Positions 19,171 through 28,250 of a stretch of DNA of 64,000 nt are shown here, one piece after another; within the stretch, counting starts at the first letter, position 1; each line of letters begins with the position of its first letter. The DNA comes from Sphingobacteriales bacterium 50-39 (GTDB taxonomy: Bacteria; Bacteroidota; Bacteroidia; Chitinophagales; Chitinophagaceae), in contig MKTZ01000020.1 in NCBI GenBank assembly GCA_001898505.1, forward strand, positions 172,558 through 236,557. Reading direction: 5' to 3'. The notes under the pieces are model-generated. The model was not told where the DNA came from. It did not search any database and saw only the letters and a list, made by a program, of their open reading frames with translations. The translations under genes were made by a program, and so were the position numbers.

Positions 19171-22100
19171 TTATAAACCAAATTTCAGCGCTACGCCCAT
19201 GGACCTCGTCTGTGGCAGGGCATTGAATTCCAAACCTACTGCATTGCTTATCCCCAATGCATTCTGCTCGGGGTCGAGATGCGGATAGTTGGGTGCACGC
19301 AGCAACAGGTTACGTCCATAGATGCTGATATCGATGTGGGTGAATGGCGTCTTATGATAAAGGCTGGAAGGCAGGTGATAGCTCAAAGACGCCTCTCTTA
19401 TACGGAACCAGGACGCATCTACGATAAAACCTTCCGCAGCCACATATTTACCGCTGTTGCCCCAATAATTTTGCGCAGTGACATGAGTAGTATCCTGCTC
19501 CCCCGTGGTGGAGTATACCCCGTCGAACACATAAGGTTTGGCCGGAGTGCCGTCCGCGTTAAGCCTGGGTATTGCTGCAGTTTCCTTCACCGTACCGTTG
19601 GCACGCAGATCCTTGATATTCCTGGAATACTGCTGACCGCCATGACGGATATCCAGCAGGACACTGAGCGTAATCCCCTTGTAGCTCACGGTGTTGGTCA
19701 GCCCCATCAACCATTTGGGATTGGGGTTGCCGATCTTCTGTACACCAGATGTGACAAGCGGCAAACCGGTAGCAGGGTTGATCAGCATCTTTCCCGTCTT
19801 GGTGTCACGTTGATAGGCGCTGCCATAGATCTGGCCATACTCATCTCCTTTCACCAAACGAATATTCGGTGTTGTAAATCCACCTAAAAATATATTCTCG
19901 ACGCCCGGAGCCAGATCATCTACAGTGCTTTTCAGCTTGGTATAGTTCCAATTGATATTCCAGGTGAAGTCCTTGGTCTGGACGGGTGTAACGTTCACGG
20001 CCAGCTCAAAACCCGTATTGGAAAGCGAACCTGCATTCATTACCACCGAACCGATGCCAGATGCATTGGAGACGGGCACTGCAAAGATCAGATTGCGCGA
20101 TTTTTGTTTATAAATGGCTCCTTCTATGCTGATCCGATTCTTGAAAAAGCCCAGGTTGAATCCCAACTCCCGGTTGGTCGTAAACTCGGGCCCGAGCTTC
20201 GAATTGCCCGCTTGATCGTCCAACGTGAAGCCTGCTTGCCCGTTGAAGGGGAAATTAATGGTAGGGCCAAATCCGTCCGAGGAACTGGCGGGTATGAAAT
20301 AAGTGTCCGTGGCGTATACAAAATCACCCGCCTTGCCGACCTTTGCGATGTTCCCATTGATCTTGATATTCTCGATGATATTGTTCCTCAGCGTAGGGAA
20401 TAATTCCGTGAAGTTAATGGAAGCCGACACAGCATTGTACAGATAGGAATATCTATCGGCCTTAAAAGTAGAGGACCAGTCGTTACGAACAGTAGCATTT
20501 ATGCTGGCTATAGACTTATAGGCTATCGTGAAATCGCCATATACCCCTACCAAACGGCTGGTTACCGAACTGACCGATGGGAGGTAGGTCGTTGTGTTCC
20601 CTTTAAGGTTCTCATAGTCTTTTACGACCAGATTATAGCCGATGGTCTGATTTGACATCGTATAGGTCTGATAAGTCTCGTTACCCACAATACCCGTCAG
20701 GTTGAAATCATTGATCCTCTTCGTAGCCGTGAAGTAACCGGTAGAGTTCCAGCTCCGGTAGGAGTTACGGACCTCTAGTATGCCGCCCGCTCTACCCGCA
20801 GGACCAACTCCCGTGAAGGGGCTGGTGTTGTTAGCCGTATTGGCCGTATTGCCCTGTCCGCGTATACCTATCTGGTCATAACCATGGCGGAAGGTCCAAT
20901 ATACGTCCGTACCCAGTCTGTAGTCGAAGGTCAGCCAGGGCATGAGCTTCAGATTGACCGAAACGTTACCGAACAGACGGTTGATCTCGTCGCGGTAGCG
21001 GTTGTTCTGAATGCTCCAATAGGGATTGTCCTCACCCAGCGGATATAGCTGGTCGCCCGCTGCATTCTGGAAAGGCAGCCCCGTCAGGTCATAGCTGCGG
21101 GGCGTCAGCCATCCACGGAACAGCGGATTGCTTAGCTGGTTGCCCTGCTGTGTCCTGCGGGAAGTATTGTTGGTGTAGTTGGCGGAGATAGCAACAGTCA
21201 GCTTGTTGTTGATCTGGGACGAAGTGTTGATGCTGAGGTTATGCCTTTTTAGACGGTTGTTGTCCAGCACACCGGAGTTGTCTGTAAACCCATAAGAAAA
21301 CCTGAAGGAGTTCCTGTCACTGCCACCGGAAAAGCTGAGGTTTTCCTGGAGGTTCTGGGCTGTACGGAACATGTCTTTTACGTTGTTGGGATATGCTTTC
21401 AGCTGCTCCTGGTTGCCAAACGCATTGGTTACTGTCTGACCCGTGATCAGCGGCCCCCAGGAGTTCTGAGAAAGGGGATTATAAACCCCCTTATCACCCT
21501 GGGCATATTGGTTCTGATAGTCGGGGAACCTGTTTACCTTCTCCGCGCCATAGCTGGTATAGGCTTCGATAGTACCTCTTTGCCCCAACTTACCCCTTTT
21601 TGTCGTGATAAGAATAGCGCCGGCGGCAGCTCTTGAACCATACAGCGCGGCGGCTGAAGGCCCCTTCAACACGGAAATATTATCGATATCTTCCTGGTTG
21701 ATGTCGATGCCACGGTTGGATACGGTGGGGCCCGTCTGCAGCGGGGAGTTACCGCCGCCATTGTCGATAGGCACACCATCCACTACGAACAGGGGCTGAT
21801 TGGAACCCGTGAACGTCGTAAAACCCCTGATGATAATGCTCGACCCGGTGAAAGAACCACCGCTGCCGCTGATCCGCACACCCGGGATCTTTCCTTCCAG
21901 GGCATTCGTGACGTTGGTGGTGTGCGCCGTGGTCACTTCATCCGCCTTGAGGTTGGTAACACCATAGCCAAGGGTCTTCTTATCCTTCTTGATACCCAGG
22001 GCAGTTACCACCACTTCGGTAAGTCCTTTCTCCGCATTGGTGAGCGTGACATTGAAAACTCCCCTGTTGCCGATGTTCAACTCCATGGTGCTCATGCCGA

Positions 22101-22326
22101 CAGAAGAAATAACAAGCATTTTTGCAGTGGATGGAATAGCTAATGAAAAAGTACCGTCGGAGGCAGTGCTCGTACCAACACTGCTGCCTTTTACCAGAAT
22201 GGTGGCATTGGGGACAGCAGCCCCGCTGGCATCCGTTATCTTACCCGTGATCATACGGGTTTGCGCCATGACCTGACCAGCGACGATCAGGAGCATGACA
22301 AGCGTCATACTAAGCAGTTTTCTCAT
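19171..22326 (-). CDS. SusC/RagA-like TonB-dependent outer-membrane transporter
   Basis: 1051 residues. A signal peptide ends near 'VMAQ'. A carboxypeptidase regulatory-like domain (about 25-105, 'RMITGKITDASGAAVPNATILVKGSSVGT') precedes the TonB plug (about 110-235, 'VVVTALGIKKDKKTLGYGV', 'ALEGKIPGVRISG', 'PLFVVDGVPIDN', 'LKGPSAAALYGSRAAAGAILITTKRG'). A long beta-barrel closes with 'SMGVALKFGL'. There is no STN domain, so it is a plain transporter rather than a transducer, in contrast to the second SusC at 45667. It should work with the SusD directly downstream. Confidence 0.93.
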   Translation of the reverse strand: MRKLLSMTLVMLLIVAGQVMAQTRMITGKITDASGAAVPNATILVKGSSVGTSTASDGTFSLAIPSTAKMLVISSVGMSTMELNIGNRGVFNVTLTNAEKGLTEVVVTALGIKKDKKTLGYGVTNLKADEVTTAHTTNVTNALEGKIPGVRISGSGGSFTGSSIIIRGFTTFTGSNQPLFVVDGVPIDNGGGNSPLQTGPTVSNRGIDINQEDIDNISVLKGPSAAALYGSRAAAGAILITTKRGKLGQRGTIEAYTSYGAEKVNRFPDYQNQYAQGDKGVYNPLSQNSWGPLITGQTVTNAFGNQEQLKAYPNNVKDMFRTAQNLQENLSFSGGSDRNSFRFSYGFTDNSGVLDNNRLKRHNLSINTSSQINNKLTVAISANYTNNTSRRTQQGNQLSNPLFRGWLTPRSYDLTGLPFQNAAGDQLYPLGEDNPYWSIQNNRYRDEINRLFGNVSVNLKLMPWLTFDYRLGTDVYWTFRHGYDQIGIRGQGNTANTANNTSPFTGVGPAGRAGGILEVRNSYRSWNSTGYFTATKRINDFNLTGIVGNETYQTYTMSNQTIGYNLVVKDYENLKGNTTTYLPSVSSVTSRLVGVYGDFTIAYKSIASINATVRNDWSSTFKADRYSYLYNAVSASINFTELFPTLRNNIIENIKINGNIAKVGKAGDFVYATDTYFIPASSSDGFGPTINFPFNGQAGFTLDDQAGNSKLGPEFTTNRELGFNLGFFKNRISIEGAIYKQKSRNLIFAVPVSNASGIGSVVMNAGSLSNTGFELAVNVTPVQTKDFTWNINWNYTKLKSTVDDLAPGVENIFLGGFTTPNIRLVKGDEYGQIYGSAYQRDTKTGKMLINPATGLPLVTSGVQKIGNPNPKWLMGLTNTVSYKGITLSVLLDIRHGGQQYSRNIKDLRANGTVKETAAIPRLNADGTPAKPYVFDGVYSTTGEQDTTHVTAQNYWGNSGKYVAAEGFIVDASWFRIREASLSYHLPSSLYHKTPFTHIDISIYGRNLLLRAPNYPHLDPEQNALGISNAVGLEFNALPQTRSMGVALKFGL

Positions 22327-22553
22327 GTTTTACAATTAGAAGGTTTAAAAAACTATATTTATCAAGTAGTTCTCATGACGGAAAATGGGCATACTCCCGG
22401 GACAACCATGTCCTGTTTGCAAGGGAACCAAAGGATCTGTGCTAGAATGTGATGGGAACGTCTTGAAGTGGATGTGATCGTTCAAAAATGGGCAGATTTA
22501 CCCTGTGGTACTGAAGTGTGTTTCTCATGTTAGTCAGTTTTAGATGGTGCGTA

Positions 22554-22561
22554 CAAATATA
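22554..22561 (-). promoter_or_regulatory. Promoter of the first susC-susD pair
   Basis: TATATTTG on the minus strand matches TAnnTTTG, with GTTTT 17-21 nt upstream. It would give an unusually long leader of about 220 nt before the susC ATG at 22326. Confidence 0.55.
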
Positions 22562-22848
22562 TTTCTAATTTCAAATTAAAACAGGGTTAATTAACATTTC
22601 ATTAATTCTAATATACCCGTTTTAAATAAATTTCAATAGATCGAGACATTCCTATAAATAAAACCCAGCATTCTACCCAAATAGTTGAATGCAATCGGGG
22701 ATAACCTCCATTTTTATTTTATTTTTAAAATAGCGGGGTCGCAAAGGGGTCATTTTTCGCAGATGATTGATTATCATTACAATAAAATTAATTTTCTGTA
22801 AACACCCCTCCTTACCCTGCTTCTTTCCTTTTTCAATCCTAAAAATCG

Positions 22849-22856
22849 TAATTTTG
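22849..22856 (+). promoter_or_regulatory. Promoter of the small gene at 23003
   Basis: TAATTTTG is a full TAnnTTTG match. A T-rich segment (CCTTTTTC) lies about 19 nt upstream. The leader to the ATG at 23003 is about 140 nt and contains the two-hairpin element. Confidence 0.55.
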
Positions 22857-22904
22857 TTGTCCGACCCTGATGAAACTACTTCCCCCATTAAATTCTTCAG
22901 GTCC

Positions 22905-22944
22905 AAACGAACCACAGGTTCGTAGTCCAAATGACAGACTTTAG
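22905..22944 (+). repeat. Two-hairpin intergenic element, copy 2
   Basis: Hairpin 1 is acgaacc/aca/ggttcgt (22907-22923). A short gtc/gac stem with loop caaat follows (22925-22935 region). The tail is agactttag (22936-22944). It lies in the leader of the small gene at 23003, in the same orientation. Confidence 0.6.
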
Positions 22945-23002
22945 TTTTACTTATTACCCATTTATTATTCTGTATTGTTGAACTTTTTAAAAAAGGTGAT
23001 GT

Positions 23003-23272
23003 ATGTATTCGTATGCGTTGTTGGAAAAAGGTTGTTATTACCTGATACAGGAAAAAGAGGAAGGGCCTGTCGGACTCATCAAAGTCAACATGGAGACTGA
23101 CCATTGTATGTACATATCAAAATATGCCGATACCACCCTCATTGAATGGAGGAAAAAAACGGATCCCATCTTTGATATCCTGGAATTGCTGGAAGAGGAC
23201 AAAGTGAGGGCCTGGGAGTCTATCTATAACGACAACCAGGGCACTTATAACTATGAAGAGGACGAGGAATGA
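23003..23272 (+). CDS. Small acidic protein of unknown function
   Basis: 89 residues, soluble, with an acidic end (NYEEDEE). It reads 'MYSYALLEKGCYYLIQEKEEGPVGLIKVNMETDHC', an alternating beta pattern, then a helical stretch 'DPIFDILELLEEDKVRAWESIYNDNQ'. An AAGGTGAT directly precedes the ATG, and a good promoter and a structured leader lie upstream, so expression is likely. I do not recognise a family. The last 22 bp overlap, on the opposite strand, the end of the membrane-protein gene at 23251. Confidence 0.65.
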   Translation: MYSYALLEKGCYYLIQEKEEGPVGLIKVNMETDHCMYISKYADTTLIEWRKKTDPIFDILELLEEDKVRAWESIYNDNQGTYNYEEDEE

Positions 23273-23943
23273 GCCATTCTTGGATGACGGCGCAGCCCAT
23301 AGCTCCATAAACCCAGGGACGTAATGACAGCAGATATCAGCATGCTGATATAATACAACAGATAGCTGTCCCGGCTATTGCCTGGCGTATTCCCCCGGAT
23401 ATGCAGGAACAGGGAAATGATCAGGAAACTCCCATAGGCGAAGAGCATGGCCACATAAATAAATATCATGCTGTTCTCAAAGGATGTGTACTCCATCTTT
23501 CTCATATATTGTACCAGGGCGATGATGCTGTAGACGATCACTACAAATACCCCGAACCCGGTAAAAATGAATCCCGAGACGGTCTCATATCCTTTCCAGC
23601 CGATGATCACCACTTCCAGGACGGCAAATAAAAAAATGCTTAGCAGCAATGTCCTTCTGTGCCTGCCCCAGGAGGCACAGGCAAATATCAACAGCGCCAG
23701 CGGCGTATCCAGCAGGGTGTAATAGTTCAGCAGCTGATCCAGCTTACTGTCCTTGAAGGAAAGAAAGAAATAAATATCTGAAAAATGAATTAACCCGTTC
23801 AACAACCAAAAGACGCCCAGGACCCGGAACGTGGTCACCTGTCTCATTTTCCTGGACAGAAGCATTAGGAATGGGACCAGGCAGCTCAGGATGGCAATGT
23901 TAGATACGATCATATAGAGTACGGAATTCATACCAGTCTTCAA
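23251..23943 (-). CDS. Multi-pass membrane protein of unknown function
   Basis: 230 residues with about seven hydrophobic helices (about 8-28, 40-60, 72-90, 97-115, 122-142, 158-180 and 195-215), an arrangement like 7TM membrane domains. Short charged loops join them, and the C-terminus ends in five serines. An in-frame ATG four codons downstream (23931) is an alternative start. No family could be named. It is divergent from dnaG, with a palindrome at 23979-24003 between them. Confidence 0.6.
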   Translation of the reverse strand: MKTGMNSVLYMIVSNIAILSCLVPFLMLLSRKMRQVTTFRVLGVFWLLNGLIHFSDIYFFLSFKDSKLDQLLNYYTLLDTPLALLIFACASWGRHRRTLLLSIFLFAVLEVVIIGWKGYETVSGFIFTGFGVFVVIVYSIIALVQYMRKMEYTSFENSMIFIYVAMLFAYGSFLIISLFLHIRGNTPGNSRDSYLLYYISMLISAVITSLGLWSYGLRRHPRMAHSSSSS

Positions 23944-23978
23944 AGGATAAATAGTTTTAATATATAGCGAAAAAAGGG

Positions 23979-24003
23979 GTAGTTTTATTATAGGTAAAAC
24001 TAC
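23979..24003. promoter_or_regulatory. Palindrome between the membrane-protein gene and dnaG
   Basis: Perfect 9-bp arms gtagtttta/taaaactac with a 7-nt loop. It lies 25 bp upstream of the likely dnaG -7 box and 36 bp upstream of the divergent gene's start, a position suited to an operator shared by both. There is no T-run, so a terminator is less likely. Confidence 0.4.
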
Positions 24004-24027
24004 TCGGTTTTATACATAAATTACGGT

Positions 24028-24035
24028 TATCTTTA
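24028..24035 (+). promoter_or_regulatory. Probable dnaG promoter
   Basis: TATCTTTA (7 of 8 matches to TAnnTTTG) with GGTTTT about 17-21 nt upstream. The leader to the dnaG ATG at 24135 would be about 93 nt. Confidence 0.4.
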
Positions 24036-24134
24036 GCCTCTCCGAACATTATAAGCACTTGATAAACATTTGCCTGCATAATGTCCGGACAACGAGCCTC
24101 CGGCCCGTTCGGAAAGAACAAGGAATTACGACGA

Positions 24135-26090
24135 ATGATCTCCCAGCAGACCATACAACAGATACTCAGCAGGATCGATATCATCGAGATAGTAGGCAGT
24201 TTCGTGCGCCTGAAAAAACGTGGGACCAACTACCTTGGCCTCTGTCCTTTTCACAACGAAAAGACCCCTTCCTTCACGGTCTCGCCCGTTAAGGAGATTT
24301 ACAAATGCTTTGGCTGCGGGCGCAGCGGCAATACCATCAGCTTTTTGATGGAGCATGAGAAATATTCCTATGCTGAAGCCCTCCGGTGGCTGGCCGCCAA
24401 ATACAATGTGGAGATAGAAGAAAAAGAGGTGAGCCCCGAGTTGCGCCAGCAGCAGCAGGTAGCGGACAGTCTCTATATCCTGAATGGTTTTGCCGGCAAG
24501 TGGTTCCATGACACCCTGCTCCAGTCGGAGGAAGGACAGGACATCGGGCTCAGCTACCTGCGCCAGCGGGGATTCAACGATGACATCATCCGTAAATTTA
24601 ATCTCGGGTACAGCCCCGAACAACGGGACGCCTTTGCCAGGGCAGCGCTCTCTGCCCAATACAACCTGGAATATCTTCAGAAAAGCGGTCTCGTCGTAGT
24701 ACGCGATGACAAGCCTGTGGATAACTACCGGGGACGTATCATATTCCCTATTCACAACCAGACGGGGAAGACCATCGGCTTCGGCGCCCGTATCATCAAA
24801 AGCAACGACAAGGCTCCCAAATATATCAACACGCCGGAAAATGAGATCTATGTCAAAAGCAAGATACTCTACGGCTCCTGGCTGGCCAGGCAGGCGATCG
24901 ACCGGCAGGATGAATGTCTGCTGGTAGAAGGCTATACGGACGTTATTTCTCTTCATCAGGCAGGGATCGAGAATGTAGTGGCCAGCGGCGGGACCTCGCT
25001 CACCGTGGATCAGCTCAGGCTGATAAAGAAATATACCAATCACCTCACCATCATCTATGACGGTGACAGCGCCGGTATCAAGGCGGCCCTGCGTGGACTG
25101 GATATGGCCCTGGAAGAAAGCCTGGATGTAAAGCTGGTGCTCATCCCGGATAAGGAAGACCCGGACAGCTATGTGCGGAAGGTTGGCGCAGCCGCATTCC
25201 GGGAATTCGTAGCGGCTGCCAAAAAGGACTTCATCCTCTTTCAGCTGGAAGTGGCATTGAAGGATGCAGGAACGGATACGAACCGGCGGGCGGAAGTAGT
25301 AAACCAGGTGGCCGAGACCATCGCCAGGATCAATAAGGCCGAAGATTTTACCAAACGTCAGGACTATATCCGCCAGTGTTCCGAAATACTGCGTATCGAA
25401 GAGACAGGTCTACAGGCGCTGGTGAACAAATTCATCCGCGACAGGATAGCCAAACAGGAAAGCAAGGCGGCAGCAGCCGCCCCGTCCTCCCCCGAAGACA
25501 TGCCGCTCCCGCAGGACGGGGAGGGAATGCCTTTGCCCGGCGATGAGGAGTCCATCAACCTGCTCTTCAAGCACGAGCAGAATGAAAGAGGCATGATCCG
25601 CAGCCTGCTTGACTTCGGGCTGCGCCCATGGGATGAGAACACTTCCGTCGCAGATTATATATTCACGGCGTCAGCCGATATCTATGACCTCATCGACAAC
25701 GCCCGGCTGCTGAAGATCCTGGATATTTATAAGAATTGGTACGAAGAAGGGCTCGAGCCTACTATCAAGAGCTTCCTCTATCACGAGGACCAGGAGCTAA
25801 GCACCCTGGCCGTCTCCATCATGGACTTCCATCATGAGCTCAGCCTTAATTGGAAGGAGCATTTCGACGGAAAAATAGCCACCCGGGATGACCTTTATAA
25901 GGAGGACGTACTCTCTACCATGGGGTATCTCAAATTGCGTAAGATCAAACGGCTGATGGAAGAAAACCAGCAGGATCTTTCCAAACCTCATACAGATGAA
26001 GAGCAAATGGTGCTTCTGCAGACACACCTGCATCTCAAAAAGCTGGAAAGGGATCTGATGCAGCATCTCGGCACCGTCATCGTCAAATAG
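24135..26090 (+). CDS. dnaG: DNA primase
   Basis: 651 residues. Makes RNA primers at the replication fork. The N-terminal CHC2 zinc finger has C37, H40, C58 and C61 ('LCPFHNEK', 'KCFGCGRSG'). The RNA polymerase/TOPRIM core shows 'CLLVEGYTDVISLHQAGIENVVASGGTSLT' in two adjoining segments and 'IIYDGDSAGIKAALRGLDM'. The C-terminal helicase-binding region (about 440-651) is divergent, as is usual in Bacteroidota. The frame is open upstream to 24081, but the ATG at 24135 (MISQQTIQQIL) matches family starts. The stop overlaps the convergent DinB-like gene by 8 bp. Confidence 0.95.
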   Translation: MISQQTIQQILSRIDIIEIVGSFVRLKKRGTNYLGLCPFHNEKTPSFTVSPVKEIYKCFGCGRSGNTISFLMEHEKYSYAEALRWLAAKYNVEIEEKEVSPELRQQQQVADSLYILNGFAGKWFHDTLLQSEEGQDIGLSYLRQRGFNDDIIRKFNLGYSPEQRDAFARAALSAQYNLEYLQKSGLVVVRDDKPVDNYRGRIIFPIHNQTGKTIGFGARIIKSNDKAPKYINTPENEIYVKSKILYGSWLARQAIDRQDECLLVEGYTDVISLHQAGIENVVASGGTSLTVDQLRLIKKYTNHLTIIYDGDSAGIKAALRGLDMALEESLDVKLVLIPDKEDPDSYVRKVGAAAFREFVAAAKKDFILFQLEVALKDAGTDTNRRAEVVNQVAETIARINKAEDFTKRQDYIRQCSEILRIEETGLQALVNKFIRDRIAKQESKAAAAAPSSPEDMPLPQDGEGMPLPGDEESINLLFKHEQNERGMIRSLLDFGLRPWDENTSVADYIFTASADIYDLIDNARLLKILDIYKNWYEEGLEPTIKSFLYHEDQELSTLAVSIMDFHHELSLNWKEHFDGKIATRDDLYKEDVLSTMGYLKLRKIKRLMEENQQDLSKPHTDEEQMVLLQTHLHLKKLERDLMQHLGTVIVK

Positions 26091-26652
26091 CAGGTACCAG
26101 GCTCATCACCCGGTGCGCCTGCAGCAAATGCCGCTCATTATGCGCCACCAGGTAGCGGAGCATGTCTCCCAACTGTAGTCGTACAAACCTTGATATGGTA
26201 AAAGGGATTTTGATGCGTTGCAGATCTTTGGTGGATACATGACGAAGAATATCATCGAGCGCATCACACTGCTGGAGGAAACGGTTCAGCTCCTCGCGTC
26301 CATCCAGCCCTTTCTTCCTTGCATGCAGACGCCTGGGAGAAGGTATCCTGAAGACGCTGCCGTCGGACCTGGGCATGATCCTGTTATATAGCCAGTCGCC
26401 CAGCCAGCCGCTGCGATAGCTTTCCATTTTTACATCGGGAGCCAGGGTCACACGGGACAGCATGCCCCGGATATACCCATCGTGCGCAATATTCAAATGG
26501 CCAAATACCTCTGCAATACACCATTTATCGGGAGCAGGGCTGAAGATTAATTGTTGATCTGTCAGGCGGAGGAAGGGCTGGGTGCTGGCTTTTATAAGCT
26601 CTATCCTATCCAATAGCTCCGTTATTAGACCTTGCTTGCTAAAAACTGCCAT
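26083..26652 (-). CDS. DinB-superfamily protein
   Basis: 189 residues, an all-helical four-helix-bundle pattern. The putative metal-binding histidines are in 'EVFGHLNIAHDGY' and 'AHNERHLLQAHR', positions where DinB/YfiT proteins bind a divalent metal. The opening 'SPAPDKWCIAEVFGHL' is typical of the superfamily. Such proteins include bacillithiol- and mycothiol-dependent thiol transferases, but the activity here cannot be assigned. It is monocistronic and overlaps the end of dnaG by 8 bp on the opposite strand. Confidence 0.75.
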   Translation of the reverse strand: MAVFSKQGLITELLDRIELIKASTQPFLRLTDQQLIFSPAPDKWCIAEVFGHLNIAHDGYIRGMLSRVTLAPDVKMESYRSGWLGDWLYNRIMPRSDGSVFRIPSPRRLHARKKGLDGREELNRFLQQCDALDDILRHVSTKDLQRIKIPFTISRFVRLQLGDMLRYLVAHNERHLLQAHRVMSLVPAI

Positions 26653-26879
26653 GAAAAGTACTTAAAAGCATATCGCTGTTCACAAAAAAGGGGGTCCCGG
26701 GTAAGCAGGTCCTCGAAATCATATGGCCGGTCTAATAATCAGGAAGCCTTAGCGCGCGAAACATTTGTTCGCCAGAGGAATAATAGTTAACGCTACCAGA
26801 GAGGACGGGTCAAAGATACATGATGGCGTCTGGGGGCTGAAATATGGGCCAAAAATACCCATAAACCATAGGTAGAACG

Positions 26880-26903
26880 CCCGGTGTGTAGCCACACACC
26901 GGG
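26880..26903. terminator. Inverted repeat downstream of the DUF3052-like gene
   Basis: Perfect 10-bp arms cccggtgtgt/acacaccggg with loop AGCC, 27 bp after the stop of the minus-strand gene at 26930. There is no T-run on either side, so it may be a terminator without a U tract or an mRNA-end stabiliser. Confidence 0.4.
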
Positions 26904-26929
26904 AAACATTATCGAAGTTGTAAAGAGTC

Positions 26930-27412
26930 TTATTTAGCGCGCTCCAGACGCCTTGTACGGGGCTTTCTCTCCAGCACTTCGACACCGGCCTCTCCCAATA
27001 CTGCCTCGCTCTCGAGGAATACCACAGGCTCGGCTTTCCTGAACTGGACAGCCATCCATACATGATCCAGCGCCACCTGGCGGAAGGTCTCATAACCGGC
27101 ACTGGTAACGCATTCCCAGCTACACTCCCTGTTCAGGGTTGTAGCGATCTTGGACCCTATCTTGGGATAGGCGACCCAAAACTTAGCCCCTTTCTGCAAC
27201 GCAGGCAACACTTCACAGACAATGCCGCGCAGCTGCAGCTCATTGACTGCAAATACGAGGGCAAAATCTATCTTTTTACTTTTTAACAGGGGGGTGAGAT
27301 TCTTGGCAAAAGCCAGTTTTGCAAATTGCTTTTCGATGGCGGACGGCAGCCCCTGTATCAACAGGTTTTTCTCGTCCTTTAGCTGCAATTTTTCCAGTAA
27401 AGTTGGGAGCAT
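26930..27412 (-). CDS. DUF3052-like protein
   Basis: 160 residues, soluble. The order of conserved pieces, 'DFALVFAVNELQLRGIVCEVLPALQKGAKFWVAYPK' in its parts, then 'GYETFRQVALDHVWMAVQFR', is like DUF3052 family proteins, which look like small Rossmann-type domains without a known activity. A basic tail (RKPRTRRLERAK) ends the protein. A TAAATTTG promoter box lies upstream at 27476-27483. I am fairly but not fully sure of the family. Confidence 0.65.
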   Translation of the reverse strand: MLPTLLEKLQLKDEKNLLIQGLPSAIEKQFAKLAFAKNLTPLLKSKKIDFALVFAVNELQLRGIVCEVLPALQKGAKFWVAYPKIGSKIATTLNRECSWECVTSAGYETFRQVALDHVWMAVQFRKAEPVVFLESEAVLGEAGVEVLERKPRTRRLERAK

Positions 27413-27475
27413 CTTCCTGAATTTTTAATTTTCAGTTAAGAGAATCGAAACCATTGCATCTAAAATGCAGGGTGG

Positions 27476-27483
27476 CAAATTTA
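27476..27483 (-). promoter_or_regulatory. Promoter of the DUF3052-like gene
   Basis: TAAATTTG on the minus strand, 63 nt before the ATG at 27412. The leader contains a small hairpin (tgcat/atgca near 27455). No clear -33 element is seen. Confidence 0.4.
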
Positions 27484-27503
27484 CGAAAAATTAATTGAAT
27501 ATG

Positions 27504-28172
27504 TTAATCATTAGCCTTCGCTCCGCCATGTCTGCGCTGACGACGGCGATCCCGGTACTTAAAGATGGGTACTTTGTTCTCACTGCCTCTCAGCAGACGG
27601 GTAATGTTCTTTTGATGGGTTAGGACGACCATAAGGGCTACCGCAATGGCAAAACCCCGGTATAAGGTCTCTTTTGCGTCAAAAATATAGAGGATGAACA
27701 CTGCAAAGGCCACACTGGCCAATATTGAGCTCAGCGAAACAAAACGGGTTAGATACAGCACCAGGAGAAATACGGCCACACAACATACAGCGGCCAACGG
27801 CTGGATAGCGAGGATCATTCCAAAAAGAGTAGCAACCCCCTTCCCTCCCCTGAAATCAGCCCAAATGGGGAAAATATGGCCTACAACGGCCGCCAGACCG
27901 AGACCGACCATAAAATTGGTCCTTTCCGTCTCGTCATGGAGATAATATGGCACCAGAATGTACAGGCTTGTGGCAATGACCCCCTTGATGACATCGATGG
28001 ACATCACAAAGGTGCCCCATCTCGAACCCAGGACCCGGAAAGTATTCGTCGCCCCAGCATTCCCACTTCCATATTCCCGGATATCGATGCCAAAAAAGCC
28101 CCTGCTAACCCAGACGGCGGTAGGAATTGAACCAATAAGGTAAGCCAGAAGTATAAGTAGAACTTCCTTCAT
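27504..28172 (-). CDS. plsY: Glycerol-3-phosphate acyltransferase PlsY
   Basis: 222 residues, inner-membrane protein that transfers the acyl group of acyl-phosphate to glycerol-3-phosphate, the first step of phospholipid synthesis. The three cytosolic motifs are seen: 'REYGSGNAGATNTFRVLG', the 'DVIKG' segment, and 'RGGKGVAT'. There are about six helices, starting 'VLLILLAYLIGSIPTAVWVSR'. The C-terminus is basic (RDRRRQRRHGG). It is monocistronic, with a -7 box at 28199-28206. Confidence 0.93.
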   Translation of the reverse strand: MKEVLLILLAYLIGSIPTAVWVSRGFFGIDIREYGSGNAGATNTFRVLGSRWGTFVMSIDVIKGVIATSLYILVPYYLHDETERTNFMVGLGLAAVVGHIFPIWADFRGGKGVATLFGMILAIQPLAAVCCVAVFLLVLYLTRFVSLSSILASVAFAVFILYIFDAKETLYRGFAIAVALMVVLTHQKNITRLLRGSENKVPIFKYRDRRRQRRHGGAKAND

Positions 28173-28198
28173 CGAATGGTTGAGTTAAAGTTGGATAA

Positions 28199-28206
28199 CA
28201 AATATA
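28199..28206 (-). promoter_or_regulatory. plsY promoter
   Basis: TATATTTG on the minus strand fully matches TAnnTTTG, 26 nt before the plsY ATG. TTGG lies about 16-19 nt upstream. Confidence 0.5.
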
Positions 28207-28250
28207 CTTAAAAAAAGACTCCAATACTTCACGGCCCCGGGCGACATGTC

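Larger units (their letters stand above)
22327..23002. other. Divergent intergenic region between susC and a small gene
   Basis: 676 bp without a supported gene. From left to right it holds the susC leader of about 230 nt, the susC -7 box (22554-22561), an AT-rich stretch (22560-22680), the promoter of the small plus-strand gene (22849-22856) and a copy of the two-hairpin element (22905-22944). No known riboswitch motif was recognised. Confidence 0.6.

Noticed and set aside
22905..22935. T-arm-like sequence GGTTCGTAGTCC suggestive of a tRNA
   Set aside because: No acceptor or anticodon arms nearby; it is part of the recurrent two-hairpin element.
22673..23104. Open frame of 143 codons on the minus strand overlapping the small gene at 23003
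   Set aside because: It would cover the promoter and hairpin leader of the plus-strand gene, which has a good ribosome site.
24126..25043. Open frame of 305 codons opposite dnaG
   Set aside because: Antisense to the primase core; no independent signal.
26749..27102. Minus-strand frame of 117 codons overlapping the DUF3052-like gene
   Set aside because: Different frame of the same strand; no family features.
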